A DNA stretch of 64,000 nucleotides from Patulibacter sp. SYSU D01012. Its GTDB lineage: Bacteria; Actinomycetota; Thermoleophilia; Solirubrobacterales; Solirubrobacteraceae. The notes under the pieces are model-generated. The model was given only the letters and a program-made list of their open reading frames with translations. It was not told where the DNA came from and did not search any database. The translations under genes and the position numbers were made by a program. The stretch lies in assembly GCF_017916475.1 (NCBI RefSeq), contig NZ_JAFMTB010000003.1, positions 408,009-472,008 of the forward strand, read 5' to 3'. This document shows positions 50,421-58,470 of the stretch, one piece after another (position 1 is the first letter of the stretch; every line of letters begins with the position of its first letter).

Positions 50421-50738
50421 GTGACCCGGACCACCTTCTTCGTCCTGGCGAGCCTCGCGGACGGCCGACGGCACGGCTACGGGATCGTGCAGCGGGCCGC
50501 CGAGCTGTCGGGCGGCGACGTGCGGCTGGCGACCGGAACGCTCTACGGCGCGCTCGACCGCCTGGCGGGCGCCGGCCTCGTCGTCGCGGACGGGGACGAG
50601 GTCGTGGACGGGCGGCTGCGGCGGTACTACCGGCTGACCGACGCCGGCGCCGCGGCGGTGCGCGACGAGGCAGCTCGGCTGCGGCGGGCCGCCGACGTCG
50701 TCGCGACGCGTCTGGGGCCGGCGGGGGGCGCGGCGTGA
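50421..50738 (+). CDS. PadR-family transcriptional regulator
   Basis: A 105-residue winged-helix regulator. The PadR signature is clear: TRTTFFVLASLADGRRHGYGI, GTLYGALDRLAGAGLV and GRLRRYYRLTDAG. GTG 50421 was chosen because PadR proteins usually begin at VTRTTF and a TATGCT box sits 6 bases upstream; an ATG at 50409 (four codons earlier) is possible. The stop overlaps the GTG of the next membrane-protein gene by 4 bases, a classic PadR-target pairing. Confidence 0.88.
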   Translation: MTRTTFFVLASLADGRRHGYGIVQRAAELSGGDVRLATGTLYGALDRLAGAGLVVADGDEVVDGRLRRYYRLTDAGAAAVRDEAARLRRAADVVATRLGPAGGAA

Positions 50739-51529
50739 TCCCGTGGCGGTACCGCGCGGCCCTGCGCGCGTATCCCGCCGCGTTCCGCCGCGCGCACGGG
50801 CGGCTGCTCGTCGGCACGCTCCTCGACGGCGACGATGCCCGCGGCCGTGCCTCCACGCGCGAGGCGGTCGCGCTGCTGGGGCACGGGCTCGCGTTGCGGC
50901 TGCGGCCGGCGCACGCCGAACCGGTGCTCGCCCTCCTCGGCCTGCTGCTCGTCGTGGCGGCGGTGCTGCCCGACGGCTGGTGGGCCCACGCGCCGAACGC
51001 GGCCATGCCCACGGCGATGCGCACCGACGCCGTGTTCGGGCCGGGCGATCCCGCCCGGCTGCTGCTCGCCCTCTCGGGCCTCGGCGGCGTCGCCGCGTGG
51101 CGCCCGGGCGGGGCGGCGGTGCTCGCGCTGGTCCTGCCGTACGCGGCGCGCGCGTCCGCCGAGCTCGGGATGGGCTTCGGCGCTGCCGCGCTCCTGCCGG
51201 TGCACGTCGACGAGCTCCCGGCGCTCGCGGCCGCCGCGGTGGGGCTGGCCGCCGGGGCGCTCGTGCTCGGTCGGCTGCTGCGAGCGGCGCGACCGGCGGC
51301 GCGGTCGGGGACGGTGGCCGCAGCGGGCCTGATCGCGGCGCTCGTCGGCCTGCGGGCCGTCGTGGCGTCGGTCGCGGCGTCGCTCGACTCGAGCGCCGCC
51401 GAGATCCCGGTCGGCCCGCGTCTGGTCGGCGCCTACGGCGTCGGTGCGGGCCTCTGCGCGGCTGCCGCGCTGCTCGCCGCCCTCGTGCTCGTGCACGTGC
51501 GGGCCGGGCGGCGCGCGGCGACGGCGTAG
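50735..51529 (+). CDS. Membrane protein cotranscribed with PadR regulator
   Basis: A 264-residue protein with about six to seven hydrophobic segments after a basic amphipathic N-terminus (WRYRAALRAYPAAFRRAHGR). That N-terminus resembles the opening of many PadR-linked actinobacterial permease-like or sensor-like proteins. The rest is low-complexity Ala/Leu/Val with no family motif. It starts inside the padR stop codon (GTGA), so both form one unit under the PadR operator. The role is unknown. Confidence 0.75.
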   Translation: MIPWRYRAALRAYPAAFRRAHGRLLVGTLLDGDDARGRASTREAVALLGHGLALRLRPAHAEPVLALLGLLLVVAAVLPDGWWAHAPNAAMPTAMRTDAVFGPGDPARLLLALSGLGGVAAWRPGGAAVLALVLPYAARASAELGMGFGAAALLPVHVDELPALAAAAVGLAAGALVLGRLLRAARPAARSGTVAAAGLIAALVGLRAVVASVAASLDSSAAEIPVGPRLVGAYGVGAGLCAAAALLAALVLVHVRAGRRAATA

Positions 51530-51621
51530 GCCACTTCGGCGCGACCGGCCGTCGACGGCCGCGCGCCGGGCTGGGACGATCGCCGCGGTCCCGCCCGTCA
51601 TTCCCGATCCCGGAGCACGCC

Positions 51622-52380
51622 ATGGTGTCCGACCGCACGACCGCTCTCGCCCGTCGCCTGAAGGCCCTGCACGAGGAGCGTCCCCTCGTCCTGCCGACCG
51701 TGTGGGACGCGTGGTCGGCGCGGCTGGCCGTCGACGCCGGGTTCTCGGCGCTGACCGTGGGCAGCCATCCGCTGGCGGAGGCGCTCGGGTCGGGCGACGG
51801 CGAGCAGCTGGCGTTCTCCGAGGTGCTGATCGCGGTCCGCCGGATCGTCGACGCGGTCGACGTTCCCGTGTCCGTCGACCTGGAGTCGGGGTACGGCGTC
51901 GAGCCGGTCGAGCTCGTCGGCGGGCTGCTCGAGGCCGGCGGCGTGGGCGTCAACCTGGAGGACACGGTCCACGGCGAGGGCGGTCGTCTGCGCGGGGCGG
52001 ACGAGCACGCCGCCTTCGTCGGGGCGGTGCGCGCGGCGGCCGACGACCTGGGCGTCCCCCTCGTCGTCAACGGCCGCACCGACCTGTTCCTGCGTGCGGA
52101 CGACCAGACCGACGCGCTGCTCGACGAGGGCATCGCGCGGCTGCGGGCGCTCGCGGAGGCCGGGGCCGACAGCCTGTACCCCGTCGCCGTCCAGGACGAC
52201 GAGCGGATCGCCGCGCTCGTCGCGGCGCTGCCGCGGCCGGTCAACATCACCGCCTTCGCCGACCGGGACGACCTGGAGCGGCTGACGCGTCTCGGGGTTG
52301 GACGGATCTCGTTCGGCCCGCGGCTGCAGACCGCGCTCGCGGGCCAGGCCACGGAGTGGCTCGGGCGCTGGCGGGCGTGA
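51622..52380 (+). CDS. PEP mutase / isocitrate lyase superfamily protein
   Basis: A 252-residue TIM-barrel protein of the PEP mutase/ICL superfamily. Motifs: LPTVWDAWSARLAVDAGFSAL at the N-terminus, SVDLESGYG (metal-binding aspartate and glutamate), GVNLEDTVHG and VVNGRTDLF. Members without the KKCGH cysteine, as here, include oxaloacetate hydrolases, methylisocitrate-lyase-like and phosphonopyruvate-type enzymes; the substrate cannot be named. CGGAG precedes the ATG. No phosphonate genes lie nearby. Confidence 0.85.
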   Translation: MVSDRTTALARRLKALHEERPLVLPTVWDAWSARLAVDAGFSALTVGSHPLAEALGSGDGEQLAFSEVLIAVRRIVDAVDVPVSVDLESGYGVEPVELVGGLLEAGGVGVNLEDTVHGEGGRLRGADEHAAFVGAVRAAADDLGVPLVVNGRTDLFLRADDQTDALLDEGIARLRALAEAGADSLYPVAVQDDERIAALVAALPRPVNITAFADRDDLERLTRLGVGRISFGPRLQTALAGQATEWLGRWRA

Positions 52381-52501
52381 GGGCCGCTCGTGCGGCGGCG
52401 CGGCGCGCGTATGCGGGTCGTGTGGCCGTGCGGGGGTCGACGGGCCGGTCCTGCGCGGCGGGCGGGCCGTCGCGGGCCCGGGCGACGCGGCCCGAGGTGG
52501 T

Positions 52502-52639
52502 GGTGAGGTGGATCGGCGTGCGTTGGTGAGGCGGGTCGGCGTGCGTGGGTGAGGCGGGTCGGCGTGCGTGGGTGAGGCGGGTCGGCGTGCGTGGGTGAGG
52601 TGGGTCAGCGTCCGCGGCGAGGCGGATTGGGGCGGCCCG
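52502..52639 (+). repeat. Exact 23-base tandem repeat, six units
   Basis: Units begin at 52502, 52525, 52548, 52571, 52594 and 52617, a fixed 23-base step. Each opens GGTGAGGCGGGTCGGCG or a close variant; the three central units are identical. The last unit has drifted to GGCGAGGCGGATTGG. Confidence 0.85.
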
Positions 52640-52853
52640 CAGCCGGACCAGGGTCGGGGGGCAGGTCGGGGTACGGAGGCGAGCCGGGAGGTGTGGAGGC
52701 GCGCCGGGTGGTGTCGAGGCGTGCCGGGTCGTCCCGGAGGCGGCCGGGTCCCTCGTCACGCGGGACCGGGTCGAGGGCGACGGTGAGGCGGATCGGAGAC
52801 CGAGGTGAGGCGGATCACGCGGGCGAGGCGGATTGAGGTGGGCATGTCGCATG

Positions 52854-53165
52854 AATCCGCCTCACCAGCGGTTTCCGCCTCACCTGCATGCCCGGCCCGC
52901 CTCACCCGCCCGGCGATCCGCCTCACCCGCCCGGCCCGGCCCGCCTCACCCGCCCGGCGATCCGCCTCACCCGCCGGCCCGGCCCGCCTCACCCGCCCGG
53001 CGATCCGCCTCACCCGCCCGGCCCGGCCCGCCTCACCCGCCCGGCGATCCGCCTCACCCGCCCGGCCCGGCCCGCCTCACCCGCCGGCCCGGCCCGCCTC
53101 ACCCGCCCGGCGATCCGCCTCACCCGCCGGGGCGGACCACGTAACCCGCCGCGCCTCACCCGCAC
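52854..53165 (-). repeat. Alternating 21/23-base tandem array
   Basis: About 14 copies of CCGCCTCACCCGCC follow one another. Two spacer endings alternate (CGGCGAT, and CGGCCCGGC or a one-base-shorter form), giving a combined period near 44 bases. Read on the minus strand the unit is GGCGGGTGAGGCGG, the same core as the forward repeats to the left. Confidence 0.85.
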
Positions 53166-53290
53166 GACGCCGCGCCGACCCGCCCCACCCCGCCCGTGGC
53201 CCCACCGCGCACGCTCCCCCCGAGCCGAAACACGGTGTCTCACTTCCCCAGCCCGCCCGTCCCACTCCTCCCGCCGTCCGCGCCGCGTAC

Positions 53291-53324
53291 TTGCCAGGTA
53301 CGCCCCCGTACCCGTAGGGTACGG
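53291..53324 (+). promoter_or_regulatory. Promoter and operator of the tetR-acd-acd operon
   Basis: TTGCCA (53291-53296), an 18-base spacer and TAGGGT (53315-53320) form a promoter whose start would fall at or just before the GTG at 53330. A perfect inverted repeat, CCGTACCC-GTA-GGGTACGG (53306-53324), covers the -10, as expected for an autoregulated TetR operator. Confidence 0.7.
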
Positions 53325-53329
53325 CCGGC

Positions 53330-54004
53330 GTGCCGGCCGACCCCCTCCTCACCGACCACCCCGCCCTCGGCGCGGGCCGCCCCGGCGCCGTCCGGCCGCA
53401 GCGCGCGCGCCTGCTCGCGGCCGCCGCCACGGTCGTCGGCGAGCGCGGCTACGCGTCGACGACGGTCGCCGACGTCGTCCGCGCCGCCGGCGTCTCGCGC
53501 TCCACGTTCTACGCCGAGTTCGCCGGCAAGGAGGAGCTCTTCGTCGAGGCGTACCGCCACGGCGTCGAGGTGCTCAACGCGCGCGTGGACGAGGCGGTGC
53601 GCGCGGCCGACGGGTGGCGGCAGCAGCTGCGCGCGGGCATCGAGGCGTACCTGCGCACGATGGCCGCCGACGCCCGCTTCGCCCGCGCGTACCTGCTCGA
53701 GGTGCAGCTGGCCGGCCCCGCCGCGCTGGCCGTCCGCGACGAGGCGCTGCACGCCTTCGCCGCCCGCTACCGCCGCACGTTCGTGCTGGCCGCCCGCGAG
53801 CGCGAGACGCTGCACGAGCCACCCGCCGACGCGCTGCGCGTGCTCTGCGCCGGCACGGAGCAGCTGGCCGCCGAGCACGTGCGCGCCGGCCGCGCCGACC
53901 GCCTGGCCGAGCTGGCCGACGTCTTCTGCCTGTGCGCCGAGGCGCTCCTGACCGCCCCGGCGCCCGCCGACCCCGACCTTCCCGCCCCGACCCCCGAGCA
54001 CTGA
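53330..54004 (+). CDS. TetR-family transcriptional regulator
   Basis: A 224-residue TetR regulator. The N-terminal DNA-binding domain is intact (RARLLAAAATVVGERGYAST, TVADVVRAAGVSRSTFYAEF), followed by a helical ligand domain with ARAYLLEVQLAGPAALAVRD. It is the first gene of an operon with two acyl-CoA dehydrogenases (10-base gap, then 11), so an acyl-CoA or related ligand is likely. A palindrome over its own promoter suggests autoregulation. The GTG start has no ribosome binding site and is 9 bases after the -10. Confidence 0.9.
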   Translation: MPADPLLTDHPALGAGRPGAVRPQRARLLAAAATVVGERGYASTTVADVVRAAGVSRSTFYAEFAGKEELFVEAYRHGVEVLNARVDEAVRAADGWRQQLRAGIEAYLRTMAADARFARAYLLEVQLAGPAALAVRDEALHAFAARYRRTFVLAARERETLHEPPADALRVLCAGTEQLAAEHVRAGRADRLAELADVFCLCAEALLTAPAPADPDLPAPTPEH

Positions 54005-54014
54005 GGAGAGGACC

Positions 54015-55163
54015 GTGGACCTGACGTTCACCCCCGAGCAGCTCGCGTTCCGCGACGAGCTGCGCACCTGGCTGCGCGAGCACGGCCCCGCCGGCGCGCT
54101 GCCGCCCGAGCCCACCGACGAGGACGAGCAGTGGGCGTGGCGCCGCGCCTGGCAGCGCACCCTGCACGAGGGCCGCTGGGCCGGCGTGCACTGGCCGACC
54201 GAGGTCGGCGGCCGCGGCGCCACCCTGTCCGAGACGGCGATCTTCTTCGAGGAGCTCGGCCGCGCCGGCGCGCCGCTGCCGGCCGACGTGCTGGGCATCC
54301 TGCTCGCCGGCCCGACGCTGATGGTCTGGGGCGACGACGCCCAGAAGGAGCGGCTGCTGCCCACGATCCTCTCGGCCGACGAGACGTGGTGCCAGGGCTT
54401 CTCCGAGCCCGACGCCGGCTCGGACTTCGGCGCCGTGAAGACGCGCGCGGTCAAGGAGGGCGACGAGTGGGTCGTCACGGGCCAGAAGGTCTGGACGTCG
54501 GGCGCCCAGTACGCCAAGTGGTGCATGCTCGTCGCGCGCACGGACCAGGACGCGCCGAAGCACAAGGGCCTGACGTACTTCGTGCTCGACATGGAGCAGG
54601 AGGGCGTCGACATCCGCCCGCTCGTGCAGATCACGGGCCACCCCGAGTTCAACGAGATCTTCCTCGACGGCGCGCGGATCCCCGACTCGATGGTCGTCGG
54701 CGGCGTCGGCAACGGCTGGAAGGTCGCGCTGACGACGCTGATGAACGAGCGCGCCGGCCTGGCGTTCTTCCTGCAGGTGCGCCTGCGCCAGCAGCTCGAC
54801 CGCCTGGTCGCCGAGGCGCAGGCCACCGGCCGCGCGGACGACCCGCTGATCGCCGACCGTCTAGCCGACCTGCACGTGCGCACCGAGGCGCTGCGCCTGA
54901 TGGCCTGGAAGGGCCTGACCGCGATCGAGCAGTACGGCCAGCCGGGTCCCGAGGGCTCGCTGACGAAGTGGCTGTGGAGCGAGACGAACCAGCTGCTCGT
55001 GCAGCTCGCGGTCGACGTCGTCGGCTCCGAGGCGCTGACGGGCAACGCCGGCTGGGCGTTCGAGCTGTTGCGCGCCCGCGGCAACTCGATCGAGGGCGGC
55101 ACCACCGAGATCCAGAAGAACATCGTCGCCGAGCGCGTCCTCGGCATGCCCCGCGGCCGCTAG
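54015..55163 (+). CDS. Acyl-CoA dehydrogenase, subunit 1
   Basis: A 382-residue FAD-dependent acyl-CoA dehydrogenase. Motifs: FTPEQLAFRDELRTWLREH at the N-terminus, QGFSEPDAGSDFGAVKTRAV (flavin/substrate loop), TGQKVWTSGAQYAKWC, and the C-terminal RGNSIEGGTTEIQKNIVAER, in which the EGGT stretch matches the region around the catalytic glutamate. GAGGAGAGGA precedes the GTG. The next gene is a second, divergent dehydrogenase; such pairs often form heteromeric enzymes for steroid or branched side-chain breakdown in actinobacteria, but the substrate here is unknown. Confidence 0.93.
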   Translation: MDLTFTPEQLAFRDELRTWLREHGPAGALPPEPTDEDEQWAWRRAWQRTLHEGRWAGVHWPTEVGGRGATLSETAIFFEELGRAGAPLPADVLGILLAGPTLMVWGDDAQKERLLPTILSADETWCQGFSEPDAGSDFGAVKTRAVKEGDEWVVTGQKVWTSGAQYAKWCMLVARTDQDAPKHKGLTYFVLDMEQEGVDIRPLVQITGHPEFNEIFLDGARIPDSMVVGGVGNGWKVALTTLMNERAGLAFFLQVRLRQQLDRLVAEAQATGRADDPLIADRLADLHVRTEALRLMAWKGLTAIEQYGQPGPEGSLTKWLWSETNQLLVQLAVDVVGSEALTGNAGWAFELLRARGNSIEGGTTEIQKNIVAERVLGMPRGR

Positions 55164-55174
55164 GAGGGACCGGA

Positions 55175-56290
55175 ATGCGATTCGAACTGTCCGAGGACCA
55201 GCAGGAGATCCAGGGCGCCGCGCGCGAGCTGCTCGCCGCCCGCTCGACCTTCGCCCGCGTCCGCGAGGTCGCCGAGCGCGAGGAGGCCGCCCCGACCGGC
55301 ATGCCCGACCTGTCCGCCGTCACCACGACGCGCGAGGACGAGGCGCTCTGGAAGGAGCTCGGCGAGCTCGGCTGGACCGGCATCGCGGTGCCCGAGGAGC
55401 ACGGTGGCCAGGGGCTCGGCGTCATCGAGCTGGCCGCGATCACCGAGGAGCTCGGCTACGCCGTCGCGCCCGTCCCGTTCCTGGGCAGCGTCGCCGCGGC
55501 GCTCGTCGTCCAGCACGAGGGCAGCGAGGAGCAGCGCGAGGACTGGCTGCCGCACCTGGCCGCAGGCGGCCTGCGCGGCGCGGTGACGCTGACGGGCGAC
55601 CGCGCCCCCGTCCCCGGCGCCGCCGAGGGCGGCCTGACGGTCGTCGCCGACGCGGCGGCGAACGGTCCGGCGGCCCTGTACGGCCCCGGGAGCGGCGTGG
55701 TGGAGGAGGTCGACGCGATCGACCCGACGCGCGGGCACGGCCGCGTGGCGATCGACGCGCTCGATCCCGAGGGCGAGCTCGACGGCCGCGGCGAGTGGCT
55801 CGGCGGCACGCCGACGGCCACCGGTCCCGGGCTCGACCGCGCCACGATCGTCGTGGCGGCGGAGCTCGTCGGCGTGGCCCAGCGTGCGCTCGACATGACG
55901 GTGGCGTACGTGAAGGAGCGCCGCCAGTTCGGCGTCCCGGTCGGCAGCTTCCAGGCCGTGCAGCACGGCGCCGCGCAGATGCTGCGCGACGTGACGATGG
56001 CGCGCTCGCTGACCTACCACGCCGCGTGGATGGCGGACGCGGGCGACCCGGCGCAGCTGCCGGTGGCCGCCGCGATGGCGAAGGCCGCGGCGTCCGACGC
56101 CGGCCGCGCGGTCACGGCCGCCGCGGTGCAGCTGCACGGCGGCATCGGCTTCACGTGGGAGGCCGACGTCCACTGGCTGCTCAAGCGCGCGCAGGTCGAC
56201 GCCGCGCTGCTGGGCGGTGGCGGGCACCACCGCCGCCGCGTCGCCGCCGCTCAGGCGGCGGGCGGCTCGGGGTCCGGCTCGGGCGCCTGA
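55175..56290 (+). CDS. Acyl-CoA dehydrogenase, subunit 2
   Basis: A 371-residue acyl-CoA dehydrogenase with MRFELSEDQQEIQGAARELL at the start, ITEELGYAVAPVPFLGSV, KERRQFGVPVGSFQAVQHGAAQM and QLHGGIGFTWEADVHWLLKRA. The middle beta-domain is reduced and the usual EPxxGSD loop is not recognisable, typical of the non-catalytic or half-site partner in heteromeric dehydrogenases. TAGGAGG lies 8 bases before the ATG and contains the stop codon of subunit 1. The last 40 bases overlap the convergent PAS gene. Confidence 0.9.
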   Translation: MRFELSEDQQEIQGAARELLAARSTFARVREVAEREEAAPTGMPDLSAVTTTREDEALWKELGELGWTGIAVPEEHGGQGLGVIELAAITEELGYAVAPVPFLGSVAAALVVQHEGSEEQREDWLPHLAAGGLRGAVTLTGDRAPVPGAAEGGLTVVADAAANGPAALYGPGSGVVEEVDAIDPTRGHGRVAIDALDPEGELDGRGEWLGGTPTATGPGLDRATIVVAAELVGVAQRALDMTVAYVKERRQFGVPVGSFQAVQHGAAQMLRDVTMARSLTYHAAWMADAGDPAQLPVAAAMAKAAASDAGRAVTAAAVQLHGGIGFTWEADVHWLLKRAQVDAALLGGGGHHRRRVAAAQAAGGSGSGSGA

Positions 56291-57306
56291 CGCTCGCCGG
56301 CCGTCGCGGCCTGGTCGAGCGGTCCCTCCCCGCCGTCGAGCGCCAGCTCGGCGATCGGGGGCGGGGCCAGCGTCAGGCGCGCCGGCCCCTCGGGCTGGAC
56401 GGGCGGCAGCGCCCGCTCCAGGCCGGGGACGCGCTGCACCGCGCCGGCGCGGGCGTCGAGCGCCGCGCGGGCCATCACGCCGCGGGCGTGCTCGCCGGGC
56501 TCGGCGAAGGCCGTGCCGACCGTGGCGCCCGCGCGGCCGCCGGCCGCCAGCTTGGCGCGCAGCCCGGCCTCGAGGGCCAGCGCAGACCGCTCCAGCGCCT
56601 CGGGGCCCGCGCCGGGCAGCACGACCGCGAACTGGTCCAGGCCGTAGCGGCCGGCGGTGGCGGGCGGCGAGAAGAGCTGGTCGAGGACCAGGGACGTCTC
56701 GCGCAGCACGTCGTCCGTCAGCGGGCCGGGCGGCAACGGGTCGGTGGGGGCGGGGCCGTGCAGGCGCACCGCGATGACGCCGGCGCGCTCGACGGTCAGC
56801 GCCTCGGCCAGGCGCGCCTGCAGCAGGCGGCGGTTGGCCAGGCCGGTCAGGTCGTCGTGGCTGGCGGCGTGCTCGAGCGCGCGCTCGGCCAGCCGGCGCT
56901 GCGTGATGTCGACGTGGACGATGAGCGCGCCGACGCCCTCGACGGGCAGCGGGGACGCGCGCATGTCGAACCAGCGCAGCTCGTCCGGCGCGTGGCAGGG
57001 GTACTCGCAGCGGAACTGCTCCACCTCGCCGTCGAGCACCTGCCGCAGACCGTCCGCGACGCGCTGGGCGTCGGCGTCGTCCGCGATGTCGGTCGCGGCC
57101 AGGTAGTCCATGCCCACCCAGGGGCCGCCGGCCCAGCCGTTCGCGGCGGCGAACGCCTCCCAGGCCTGGTTGACGTGCAGCAGCCTCCCCTGCGGGTCGA
57201 GGAGCGTGACGTGGTCCTCCATCGCGTCGAGGGCGGCGCGGAGCACCTCGATCGGCGCGGTGGCCGGGACGCCGTCGGCGTCACCGGACTCGGGGGTGCG
57301 GGACAT
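56251..57306 (-). CDS. PAS protein with degenerate GGDEF domain
   Basis: A 351-residue soluble protein. Residues about 20-135 are a PAS/PAC domain (HVTLLDPQGRLLHVNQAWEAF; RWFDMRASPLPVEG...VHVDITQRR). Residues about 145-320 follow the GGDEF pattern (HDDLTGLANRRLLQARLAEAL) but the signature reads YGLDQF (221-226) and the metal-binding aspartate region reads AVRLHG, so diguanylate cyclase activity is not expected. It may act as a c-di-GMP or GTP sensor, or as a scaffold. The 3' end overlaps the acyl-CoA dehydrogenase gene by 40 bases. Confidence 0.8.
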   Translation of the reverse strand: MSRTPESGDADGVPATAPIEVLRAALDAMEDHVTLLDPQGRLLHVNQAWEAFAAANGWAGGPWVGMDYLAATDIADDADAQRVADGLRQVLDGEVEQFRCEYPCHAPDELRWFDMRASPLPVEGVGALIVHVDITQRRLAERALEHAASHDDLTGLANRRLLQARLAEALTVERAGVIAVRLHGPAPTDPLPPGPLTDDVLRETSLVLDQLFSPPATAGRYGLDQFAVVLPGAGPEALERSALALEAGLRAKLAAGGRAGATVGTAFAEPGEHARGVMARAALDARAGAVQRVPGLERALPPVQPEGPARLTLAPPPIAELALDGGEGPLDQAATAGERQAPEPDPEPPAA

Positions 57307-57429
57307 GGCGGGGTACGAGCGGGGAAGGGGCAGGAACAGGCGCGACAGCTGCGGCCGGGGGACCGCGCGCGCCTACCCGCTCTCTGTCTCAGTATGCACG
57401 CCCGGGCGTCTCGGGTCGCCTTTCGGCCG

Positions 57430-58377
57430 TCAACTCGGCTCACGCCGTTCGTCGGCGGCCGACGCGATCTCGGTCTGCAGCCACCGCCACAGCCGCCGCG
57501 CCGGGTCGCTCTGGGCGGCCGGCACGGCCGTCCGCACCCGCCGCCGGACCGCCCGCAGCTCGCGCCGCAGGTCGGCGCCCTGCACCCGGACGGCCGCGAG
57601 CGTCCCCGCCTCGACCTCGCGCGCGACGGCCAGCGGCGAGAGCAGCGAGAAGCCGTCGCCGCCGGCCACGGAGCGCTTGACCGTCTCCAGGCTCTGCGCC
57701 TCGAGCGCCGGGCGCAGGCTCACGCCGACCGCGGCGAGCGCCTCCTCGGCGACGGTCCGGGTGCCGGACGCCGGCTCGCGCGTCAGGTACGGCTCGCCCG
57801 GCAGGTCGCGGACGGGGACCGCCGTCCGGCCGGCCCAGCGGTGTGCCGCGCCCACGACGACGACGAGCTCGTCCCGGCCGACGACGAGCGTCTCCAGGCC
57901 GGTCGCCTCGCGGCCGTGCTCGACGAACCCCAGGTCGGCCTCGCCCTCGCGCACCGCCTCGAGCACCGCGGGCGAGTTGGCGATCCGCATCGTCGCGTGC
58001 GGCGCGCCGCCGGCCCGGCGATGGGCGGCCAGCCAGTCCGGCACCAGGTACTCGCCGACGGTGTGGCTGGCGGTGATCCGCAGCGTGTCGTGCCGTGCCG
58101 CGCGCTCGGCCCGCACCAGGTCCGCGGCGGTGCGCAGCGTGTCGAGCGCGCGCCGCGCCTCGGGGTACAGCACGCCGCCCGCCGCGGTCGGGCGCACCCC
58201 GTAGCGGCCGCGCTCCAGCAGCACGTTGCCCAGCTGCGCCTCCAGGCGGGCGATCCGCTTCGTCACCGCGGACTGGGTCAGGTCGAGCGCGTCGGCGGCG
58301 CCGCCCATCGTCCCGCTCTCGATCGCGGCGACGAACGCCTCCAGGTCGTGCGTCGAGGGCAGGATCGACCGCTCCAT
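57430..58377 (-). CDS. LysR-family transcriptional regulator
   Basis: A 315-residue LysR regulator: DLEAFVAAIESGTMGGAADA and LDLTQSAVTKRIARLEAQLG form the winged helix, followed by the substrate-binding-like domain (HDTLRITASHTVGEYLVPDW). The ATG at 58377 lies 6 bases after a TATGCT box and lacks a ribosome binding site. It is not close to the other two LysR proteins in the right part of the window and has no divergent partner, so its target is unknown. Confidence 0.88.
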   Translation of the reverse strand: MERSILPSTHDLEAFVAAIESGTMGGAADALDLTQSAVTKRIARLEAQLGNVLLERGRYGVRPTAAGGVLYPEARRALDTLRTAADLVRAERAARHDTLRITASHTVGEYLVPDWLAAHRRAGGAPHATMRIANSPAVLEAVREGEADLGFVEHGREATGLETLVVGRDELVVVVGAAHRWAGRTAVPVRDLPGEPYLTREPASGTRTVAEEALAAVGVSLRPALEAQSLETVKRSVAGGDGFSLLSPLAVAREVEAGTLAAVRVQGADLRRELRAVRRRVRTAVPAAQSDPARRLWRWLQTEIASAADERREPS

Positions 58378-58383
58378 CCCCGC

Positions 58384-58389
58384 AGCATA
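58384..58389 (-). promoter_or_regulatory. -10 box of a leaderless LysR promoter
   Basis: TATGCT on the minus strand lies 6 bases before the ATG at 58377. Confidence 0.5.
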
Positions 58390-58470
58390 TGCCGGGCGGG
58401 AATGGTCGCCGCGTCCGCCGGCCGGCAGCGCTGCCGCGCGCGCCGGCCGGGCCGGCGGCGGCGTCGGGGC

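Larger units (their letters stand above)
52381..53290. repeat. Non-coding repeat region B
   Basis: About 910 bases without a convincing gene. The left part has forward copies of a GGTGAGGCGG word (a tandem array at 52502-52639, then copies near 52781 and 52804 and a variant at 52822). The right part (52854-53165) has about 14 reverse-complement copies (CGCCTCACC). At the switch point, GGCGAGGCGGATT (52822-52834) can pair with AATCCGCCTCACC (52854-52866), so an RNA would form a central hairpin. The same core word and forward-then-inverted order occur at 29931-30100. The frames here translate to simple Arg/Pro/Ala repeats and are not taken as genes. Confidence 0.8.

Noticed and set aside
52854-53165. 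Possible CRISPR array
   Set aside because: Repeats are 21-23 bases in direct contact, without unique 30-40 base spacers, and no cas genes are present.
52805-53317. Repeat-rich proteins encoded in the repeat region (Arg/Leu/Thr/Pro/Ala repeats)
   Set aside because: Several overlapping frames on both strands are open equally, with no ribosome binding site and no codon preference. These are repeat translations, not genes.
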